The position numbers were made by a program, and so were the translations under genes. The notes beneath the pieces were generated by a model, which saw only the letters and a list, made by a program, of their open reading frames with translations, did not search any database and was not told where the DNA came from. Below are positions 58,954-64,000 of a stretch of 64,000 bases of DNA, piece by piece; within the stretch, counting starts at the first letter, position 1; every line of letters begins with the position of its first letter. This stretch comes from Rubrivivax sp. (GTDB lineage Bacteria > Pseudomonadota > Gammaproteobacteria > Burkholderiales > Burkholderiaceae). The stretch covers positions 68,948 to 132,947 of the forward strand of contig JAEUOZ010000027.1 in NCBI GenBank assembly GCA_016790225.1, written 5' to 3'.

Positions 58954-59307
58954 TGGGGCTGCCGGGGGATTGGCCCTCGGCAGCTTGCCTACTTGCCGGT
59001 ACCGTCATCTGCAGCGCGAGGCTGACTCGACTGATGCTCAGCAAACGAGCGGCATCTTGCGGCCCGGCCATAATGCGTGTCATGTCTGCGATCCGCCCGA
59101 TCACCGCAGCGCGCTCCGGTTGGCGTTGGCGCAAGCCATCAGCCTGACCACCCCTACGCGCCCCTCCCTGCGAGCCAGGGCGCCTTCCGTCCCCCACCCA
59201 GCACCGCGCGCCGGCCCCGCCAGCGTCGCAAAAAGCCGGGTTCAAAGCGGGTACCGAATCAGGATGCTCCTCGGAACATCTCATTCAATCCAAGGGTTAG
59301 AGCGCAT
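58954..59307. other. Island right end without a recognisable gene
   Basis: These 354 bases between the antitoxin-like gene and trpG hold several short open frames on both strands, none matching a family I recognise; a degraded mobile-element fragment is possible. The right terminal repeat is at 59231-59260. No clear promoter for trpG is seen, although transcription of trpG-ltaE-trpD-trpC must now begin here or further upstream in the island. Confidence 0.5.
59231..59260 (+). repeat. Right terminal repeat of the island
   Basis: Direct-orientation partner of 40739-40768 (23 of 30 positions equal), with the perfect core GCGGGTACCGAA at 59247-59258. It lies 47 bases before the trpG start. Confidence 0.6.
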
Positions 59308-59325
59308 ATGCTGCTGATGATCGAC
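59308..59325 (+). repeat. Right 18-bp direct repeat (start of trpG)
   Basis: ATGCTGCTGATGATCGAC, the first six codons of trpG and identical to 40616-40633 behind trpE. This marks the right island boundary and shows that the coding sequence of trpG was kept intact. Confidence 0.9.
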
Positions 59326-59892
59326 AACTACGACAGCTTCACCTTCAACCTCGTCCAGTACTTTGGCGAGTTGGGGGCGGAGGTGAAGGTCGTGCGCAAT
59401 GACGAGATCGATGTCGCCGGGATCGAGGCGCTGAAGCCGCAGCGGCTGGTGCTGTCGCCGGGCCCCTGCTCGCCGGCGGAGGCGGGCATCTGTGTGGAAG
59501 CGATCCGGCACTTCACGGGCCGGCTGCCGATCCTGGGTGTGTGCCTCGGGCACCAGTCCATCGGTGCGGCGCTGGGCGGGCGCATCGTGCGGGCGCGCAC
59601 GCAGATGCACGGCAAGGCCAGCACGCTCAGCACCGATGGACGGGGTGTCTACGCCGGGCTGCCCACGGCGTTTCGGGTGATCCGCTACCACTCGCTGGTG
59701 ATCGAACGTGAAACGCTGCCGGCGGAGCTCGAGATCACCTCGACCGCCGAGGATGGCGAGATCATGGGCGTGCGCCACCGGGCGCTGGCCGGCGGGCCGG
59801 CGCCGCTGGAGGGCGTGCAGTTCCACCCGGAGTCCATCCTCAGCGAGCATGGCCATGCGATGCTGCGCAACTTCCTGGACATGGGGCGCTGA
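59308..59892 (+). CDS. trpG: Anthranilate synthase component II (glutamine amidotransferase)
   Basis: A 194-residue class I glutamine amidotransferase that supplies ammonia to TrpE. The catalytic cysteine is Cys79 in [11 protein letters not shown]; the histidine and glutamate are in [28 protein letters not shown] at the N terminus is the TrpG/PabA signature. The ATG at 59308 lies beside an AAGGG-like site 12 bases upstream, which belongs to the island. It has been separated from trpE by the insertion; the coding sequence is complete and unaltered. Confidence 0.96.
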   Translation: MLLMIDNYDSFTFNLVQYFGELGAEVKVVRNDEIDVAGIEALKPQRLVLSPGPCSPAEAGICVEAIRHFTGRLPILGVCLGHQSIGAALGGRIVRARTQMHGKASTLSTDGRGVYAGLPTAFRVIRYHSLVIERETLPAELEITSTAEDGEIMGVRHRALAGGPAPLEGVQFHPESILSEHGHAMLRNFLDMGR

Positions 59893-59929
59893 GTGCGCGG
59901 CCGGCTCGCCGCCTTGAAGGGACCCTGGC

Positions 59930-60952
59930 ATGCCTGAGCACCCGATCGATCTGCGCAGCGACACCGTCACGCGGCCCACGGCCGCGATGCGCGAGGCCAT
60001 GGCCGCCGCGGAGGTCGGCGACGATGTCTTCGGCGACGATCCCACGGTGAATGCGCTGCAGGAGCGCATCGCCGCGCTGCTGGGCAAGGAGGCGGCGCTG
60101 TTCATGCCCAGCGGCACGCAGAGCAATCTCTGCGCGCTGATGGCGCACTGCGCACGTGGCGATGAATACCTGGTCGGCCAGCAGGCGCATACCTACCGCT
60201 ACGAAGCGGGCGGCGCCGCGGTGCTGGGCAGCATCCAGCCGCAACCGCTGGAGCACCAGCCGGATGGCACGCTGGCGCTGGCGGACATCGAGGCCGCCAT
60301 CAAGCCCGATGACGCGCACTTCGCGCGCACGCGGCTGCTGACGCTGGAAAACACGCTGGGCGGGCAGGTCCTGCCGATGGCCTACCTGGATGCGGCCACG
60401 GCGCTGGCGCGCCGCCATGGGCTGGCGACCCACCTGGACGGCGCGCGGCTGTTCAATGCGGCCGTGGCGCTGGGCGGTGATCCGCGCAGCGCGGCACGCG
60501 CCATCGCTGAACGCTTCGATTCGGTCTCGGTGTGCTTCAGCAAGGGGCTGGGCGCGCCGGTGGGCTCTGCGCTGGTCGGCCCGCGCGAGTTCATCGCCCG
60601 TGCGCACCGACACCGCAAGATGCTGGGCGGCGCCCTGCGCCAGGCGGGTGTGCTGGCGGCCGCGGCGCTGCACGCGCTGGATCACCACATCGAGCGCCTG
60701 GCGATCGACCATGCCCACGCCCGGCGCCTGGCCGAGGGGCTGCAGGGGCTGCCCGGCGTGCGCGCGGTGATGCCGCAGACCAATATCGTGTTTGTCGAGC
60801 CCGCGCCTGAGCGCGCGGCCGGTCTGGTGGACCGTCTGCGATCCGCCGGCCTGCTGTGCACGGGGATGAAACGGCTGCGCCTGGTCACCCACCTGGACGT
60901 GAGCCGCGACGATGTGGAAGCCGCCGTGCGCATCCTGCGCGCGGGCCTGTAG
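59930..60952 (+). CDS. ltaE: Low-specificity L-threonine aldolase
   Basis: A 340-residue PLP-dependent aldolase that splits threonine or allo-threonine into glycine and acetaldehyde. The N terminus [33 protein letters not shown] is characteristic, and the PLP lysine is in [14 protein letters not shown] (about residue 200). It lies inside the trp cluster between trpG and trpD, 37 bases after trpG and 11 before trpD, so it is probably co-transcribed with them. A link to tryptophan synthesis is not obvious. Confidence 0.93.
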   Translation: MPEHPIDLRSDTVTRPTAAMREAMAAAEVGDDVFGDDPTVNALQERIAALLGKEAALFMPSGTQSNLCALMAHCARGDEYLVGQQAHTYRYEAGGAAVLGSIQPQPLEHQPDGTLALADIEAAIKPDDAHFARTRLLTLENTLGGQVLPMAYLDAATALARRHGLATHLDGARLFNAAVALGGDPRSAARAIAERFDSVSVCFSKGLGAPVGSALVGPREFIARAHRHRKMLGGALRQAGVLAAAALHALDHHIERLAIDHAHARRLAEGLQGLPGVRAVMPQTNIVFVEPAPERAAGLVDRLRSAGLLCTGMKRLRLVTHLDVSRDDVEAAVRILRAGL

Positions 60953-60963
60953 GAGTTCAGACC

Positions 60964-62001
60964 ATGCCGATCACCAACACCGAGGCGCTGACGCGCTGCA
61001 TCGATCACCGCGAGATCTTCCATGACGAGATGCTGGCGCTGATGCGTCGCATCATGAGCGGCGAGATGTCGCCCGTGATGATGGCCGCGCTGCTCATGGG
61101 CCTGCGTGTCAAGAAGGAGACCATCGGCGAGATCACCGCGGCGGCGCAGGTGATGCGCGAGTTCTCCACCAAGGTCGAGGTGGCCGACCGCACAAACCTC
61201 GTGGACATCGTCGGCACCGGTGGCGACAGCTCGCATACCTTCAACATCTCCACCTGCTCGATGTTCGTGGCCGCCGCCTGCGGCGCGCGCGTGAGCAAGC
61301 ATGGCAACCGCGGCGTCAGCAGCAAGAGCGGCAGCGCGGACGTGCTGGAGGCGATGGGCGTGCCGATGAACCTGTCGCCGGCGGCCGTGGCGCGCTGCAT
61401 CGCCGACACCGGCATCGGCTTCATGTTTGCGCCCAACCACCACCCGGCGATGAAGAACGTCGCCCCGGTGCGGCGGGAGCTTGGGGTGCGCACGATCTTC
61501 AACATCCTGGGCCCGCTCACCAACCCGGCCGATGCGCCCAACATCCTGATGGGCGTGTTCCACCCGGATCTCGTGGGCATCCAGGTGCGCGCGCTGCAGC
61601 GCCTGGGCGCCGAGCACGCCGTGGTTGTCTACGGCCGCGACGGCATGGACGAGATCTCTCTGGGCGCGGCCACACTGGTGGGCGAGTACAAGGACGGCGG
61701 GATCCGCGAATACGAGATCCACCCCGAGGACTTCGGCCTGACGATGGCCAGCAGCCGCTCGCTGAAGGTTGAGTCGCCCGAGCAGTCGAAGACGCTGATG
61801 CAGGCCGTGCTCGACAACGAGATCGGACCGGCGCGCGACATCGTGATCCTCAATGCCGGGGTCGCGCTGTACGCTGCCAATCTGGCGCCCACCATGGCCG
61901 ACGGCGTGGCTCTGGCGCGTGAGGCCATCGTCTCCGGCAAGGCCCTGGCCAAGATGCACCAGTTCGTTGCCCGCACCAAGGAGCTGGGGGTCGCGGCATG
62001 A
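60964..62001 (+). CDS. trpD: Anthranilate phosphoribosyltransferase
   Basis: A 345-residue enzyme joining anthranilate to phosphoribosyl pyrophosphate. [18 protein letters not shown] holds the PRPP-binding GTGGD loop, [23 protein letters not shown] the anthranilate-site region and ILGPLTNPA the dimer-interface block. The ATG at 60964 was chosen because the conserved N terminus begins there; the open frame extends farther up inside ltaE. It is followed by trpC. Confidence 0.97.
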   Translation: MPITNTEALTRCIDHREIFHDEMLALMRRIMSGEMSPVMMAALLMGLRVKKETIGEITAAAQVMREFSTKVEVADRTNLVDIVGTGGDSSHTFNISTCSMFVAAACGARVSKHGNRGVSSKSGSADVLEAMGVPMNLSPAAVARCIADTGIGFMFAPNHHPAMKNVAPVRRELGVRTIFNILGPLTNPADAPNILMGVFHPDLVGIQVRALQRLGAEHAVVVYGRDGMDEISLGAATLVGEYKDGGIREYEIHPEDFGLTMASSRSLKVESPEQSKTLMQAVLDNEIGPARDIVILNAGVALYAANLAPTMADGVALAREAIVSGKALAKMHQFVARTKELGVAA

Positions 62002-62044
62002 AGGCGCGTCCCCGCTGCGCGTCTTGCATGCCAGGAGCCACCCG

Positions 62045-62836
62045 ATGAGCAGCGACATCCTGCAGCGCATCGTCGCCGTCAAGCGGGAAGAAATTGCTGC
62101 CGCCGCGGCACTGCGTCCGCTGGCCGCTGTGCGCGCGCAGGCCGAGGCCGACCGCGCCACCCGCGGCTTCGAGCGCGCGCTGCGCGCTCGGCTGGCGGCG
62201 GGCCTCGCCGCCGTCATCGCGGAGGTCAAGAAGGCCAGCCCCAGCAAGGGCGTGCTGCGCGAACACTTCGTGCCGGCCGAGATCGCCGCCAGCTACCAGC
62301 GCCATGGCGCCGCCTGCCTCAGCGTGCTGACCGACGAATCCTTCTTCCAGGGCTGCACGGCCTACCTGCAGCAGGCGCGCGCCGCCTGCGATCTGCCGGT
62401 GCTGCGCAAGGACTTCATCGTCGATGCCTACCAAGTCTACGACGCGCGGGCGATGGGCGCCGATTGCATCCTGCTGATCGCCGCCTGCCTGGGCGACGCG
62501 CAGATGGCGGAGCTCGAAGCCTGCGCGCTGGCGCTGGGCATGGACGTGCTGGTCGAGGTGCACGACGGCGATGAACTGCAGCGGGCGCTGGCGCTGAAGA
62601 CGCCGCTGCTGGGCATCAACAACCGCAACCTGCGCAGCTTCGAAGTGACGCTGGACACCACGCTCGGCCTGCTGCCGCAGGTGCCGGCCGATCGCCTGCT
62701 GGTCACCGAGTCCGGCATCCTGGCTGCCGACGATGTGCGCCGCATGCGGGGGGCGGGTGTGCACGCCTTCCTGGTGGGCGAAGCCTTCATGCGCGCGCCC
62801 GATCCCGGTGTCGCCCTCGCGGGCCTGTTCGGCTGA
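62045..62836 (+). CDS. trpC: Indole-3-glycerol-phosphate synthase
   Basis: A 263-residue TIM-barrel enzyme. [17 protein letters not shown] carries the catalytic lysine, [12 protein letters not shown] and [21 protein letters not shown] follow, and [12 protein letters not shown] and VTESGIL complete the active site. The ATG at 62045 opens the conserved [20 protein letters not shown]. It is monofunctional; no phosphoribosylanthranilate isomerase domain is fused. It lies 43 bases beyond trpD. Confidence 0.96.
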   Translation: MSSDILQRIVAVKREEIAAAAALRPLAAVRAQAEADRATRGFERALRARLAAGLAAVIAEVKKASPSKGVLREHFVPAEIAASYQRHGAACLSVLTDESFFQGCTAYLQQARAACDLPVLRKDFIVDAYQVYDARAMGADCILLIAACLGDAQMAELEACALALGMDVLVEVHDGDELQRALALKTPLLGINNRNLRSFEVTLDTTLGLLPQVPADRLLVTESGILAADDVRRMRGAGVHAFLVGEAFMRAPDPGVALAGLFG

Positions 62837-62846
62837 GCGCGGCGCC

Positions 62847-63389
62847 ATGCTGGCCGCTTCGCCCCATCACCAGCCCTGCATCGGCGCGAGCACGGGCTTT
62901 GTCTTCATCTGCCCGGGCCGCCACGAGGCCAATCGCGGATTCCCCTGCGCGGCCGGAACGGGCGCCAACCTCAACCGGGTCCTGGCGGTGCTGAATGCGC
63001 GGGATCCGGGCCTGTTCGGCAGCGCCTCGCGGTCTCAGTATGTGGTCACCAACTCCTGGCCAAAGGTCGAGTATCCGGCGCTGACCGGGCGCTCGGTGCC
63101 GACGGAAGCCGAGGTCCTGGAACCCGCCAACCTGGCGCGGCTGGCGGCTGAGCTGGCGGGCTTGAAGGTGATCGTCGCCTGCGGGCAGCAGGCTCAAGCC
63201 GCCTTGTGTGCCCTGCAGGCCGGCGCCGTGCCGGGCTATTCCTTGATCGGCGCCCGCCTGGCCTTCGGTCGCCATCTGAGCCAGCGATCAGTCAACATGA
63301 TCCCTGGCGCGTCGGATACGCCCGGGCGCATCGCCCTGTGGTGCGGGGCTGTCCTGCAGCAGCTGCAGGCGCCTGCCCAGGGCCTTTGA
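62847..63389 (+). CDS. Uracil-DNA-glycosylase-superfamily-like protein
   Basis: A 180-residue protein lying ten bases after trpC, where related bacteria often have ung. The blocks FICPGRHEANRGFPCAAGTGANLNRVL, VTNSWPKVEYPA, VIVACGQQAQAAL and RSVNMIPGAS recall the UDG superfamily (a G-x-P-G loop, an Asn-containing segment and a late His/Ser region), but it is shorter than Ung and the standard catalytic aspartate and HPSP motif are not obvious, so enzyme activity is uncertain. The ATG at 62847 begins the plausible domain. Confidence 0.6.
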   Translation: MLAASPHHQPCIGASTGFVFICPGRHEANRGFPCAAGTGANLNRVLAVLNARDPGLFGSASRSQYVVTNSWPKVEYPALTGRSVPTEAEVLEPANLARLAAELAGLKVIVACGQQAQAALCALQAGAVPGYSLIGARLAFGRHLSQRSVNMIPGASDTPGRIALWCGAVLQQLQAPAQGL

Positions 63390-63416
63390 CGGCGATTTCG
63401 TGGCCCGTGCTACACT
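63386..63416 (+). promoter_or_regulatory. Putative promoter of the tRNA-tuf operon
   Basis: TTGACG (63386-63391) and TACACT (63411-63416) precede tRNA-Tyr by 15 bases. The spacer is 19 bases, longer than ideal, so the -35 assignment is tentative. Confidence 0.5.
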
Positions 63417-63430
63417 CGCGGGTTCTCCGT

Positions 63431-63516
63431 GGAGGGGTGCCCGAGTGGCTAAAGGGGGCAGACTGTAAATCTGTTGGCTTACGCCTACGCTGGTTCGAAT
63501 CCAGCCTCCTCCACCA
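63431..63516 (+). tRNA. tRNA-Tyr (GTA)
   Basis: An 86-base class II tRNA with a long variable arm. The acceptor stem GGAGGGG pairs with CTCCTCC ahead of ACCA, the anticodon loop is CTGTAAA with anticodon GTA, and the T-arm contains GGTTCGAATCC. The 3' CCA is encoded. First of three tRNAs before tuf. Confidence 0.96.
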
Positions 63517-63563
63517 GAGTTGACCAGACGACAGCGGTCGAGTTCGTTGAGTACGTTTTGCCT

Positions 63564-63637
63564 GCGGGAGTAGTTCAATGGCAGAACCTTAGCCTTCCAA
63601 GCTAATGACACGGGTTCGATTCCCGTCTCCCGCTCCA
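63564..63637 (+). tRNA. tRNA-Gly (TCC)
   Basis: A 74-base tRNA with acceptor GCGGGAG/CTCCCGC, anticodon loop CTTCCAA (anticodon TCC), T-arm GGGTTCGATTCCC and encoded CCA. Confidence 0.96.
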
Positions 63638-63722
63638 GCTTGAGGGCTGTTGCCGCCTGATTCAGATTTCAATCATCGTCGTCACCGGCCTGGGATCCCG
63701 CGGTTTCCAGGCCCGTGCCGAT

Positions 63723-63797
<75 letters not shown>

Positions 63798-63860
63798 CCG
63801 ATCTGTCACCTGCAGCGGGTGAGTTGAGCAACCTCGTGATATCGCCAGGAGATTCCTGAA

Positions 63861-64000
63861 ATGGCAAAAGGCAAGTTTGAGCGTACCAAGCCGCACGTGA
63901 ACGTGGGCACGATTGGTCACGTGGATCATGGCAAGACGACGCTGACGGCGGCGATCACGACGGTGCTGTCGGCCAAGTTTGGCGGCGAGGCGAAGGCGTA
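63861..64000 (+). CDS. tuf: Elongation factor Tu, N-terminal fragment
   Basis: The gene runs off the right end; 46 codons are visible. [27 protein letters not shown] includes the G1 P-loop GHVDHGKT of EF-Tu, which delivers aminoacyl-tRNA to the ribosome. CAGGAGATTC lies before the ATG. Position after tRNA-Tyr, -Gly and -Thr points to the tufB-type locus; a second tuf copy elsewhere is usual but unseen here. Confidence 0.97.
   Translation, partial: MAKGKFERTKPHVNVGTIGHVDHGKTTLTAAITTVLSAKFGGEAKA

Larger units (their letters stand above)
40616..59325. mobile_element. Genomic island inserted at the 5' end of trpG
   Basis: About 18.7 kb lies between trpE and trpG, genes normally adjacent. Both edges carry the same 18 bases, the first six codons of trpG, and near both ends lies a 30-base imperfect direct repeat. 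Contents are accessory: a frameshifted hypothetical gene, several unknown proteins, a nucleotide-deaminase-fold protein, a six-gene defence-type operon, an HNH nuclease and a toxin-antitoxin-like pair. Part of the left half is visibly richer in A+T than the chromosome. No integrase, transposase or transfer gene was found, so it is either a non-autonomous element or a remnant. Confidence 0.85.

Noticed and set aside
58865..59284. A minus-strand open frame at the island right end as a transposase or integrase remnant
   Set aside because: No catalytic motif or recognisable family in the translation; it cannot be assigned beyond unknown sequence.

Overview
The window is one continuous stretch of a G+C-rich proteobacterial chromosome, most likely order Burkholderiales. 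The evidence is gene content and order: a split metH, amgK divergent from lptD-surA-rsmA, ThiL-PgpA-PncC, holA-lptE-leuS, hpf-ptsN-hprK without a sugar PTS, the trp genes, and tRNA-Tyr/Gly/Thr leading into tuf. Genus cannot be fixed from the sequence alone.

Layout. 0-12 kb: the end of an EAL phosphodiesterase, MetH methyltransferase half, a dienoyl-CoA isomerase-like crotonase, a lipase and an M20 peptidase that overlap, cell-wall sugar kinase AmgK, then outer-membrane biogenesis (LptD, SurA) with RsmA, and a secreted guanyl RNase with its barstar inhibitor. 12-22 kb: malic enzyme MaeB beside a DctS/DctR-like two-component pair, ThiL, PgpA, PncC and a hydroxyacid dehydrogenase. 20-30 kb (mostly minus strand): HolA, LptE, LeuS, ExbD/ExbB, DapB, BamE divergent from Fur, HprK, PtsN, HPF. 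30-39 kb: a FecR/OmpA/CHASE2-cyclase operon, a TonB-dependent receptor, a beta-lactamase-fold hydrolase and an aspartoacylase-family enzyme. 39-64 kb: trpE, a large insertion, trpG, ltaE, trpD, trpC, a UDG-like gene, three tRNAs and the start of tuf.

The most interesting part is a foreign island of about 18.7 kb between trpE and trpG (40616-59325). The first 18 bases of trpG are present at both edges, as if the element had inserted at the 5' end of trpG and restored it. Inside lie 30-base imperfect direct repeats near both ends. The right half is a minus-strand defence-type operon: ribbon-helix-helix regulator, DUF499 ATPase, DUF3780 protein, AlbA_2/Schlafen-type protein, DUF1156 DNA methyltransferase and PLD/SNF2 helicase. 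It is flanked by a divergent HNH nuclease gene and a small toxin-antitoxin-like pair. The left half holds an A+T-richer, overlapping three-gene cassette: an alpha-helical protein, a membrane-anchored dCTP-deaminase-fold protein that seems to lack the catalytic glutamate, and a DUF1643 protein. It also has a frameshifted gene at the left edge. No integrase or transposase was found in the island.

Most neighbouring genes are housekeeping. The defence operon resembles gene sets already linked to phage defence; the left-hand cassette and the integration site are the less familiar parts.
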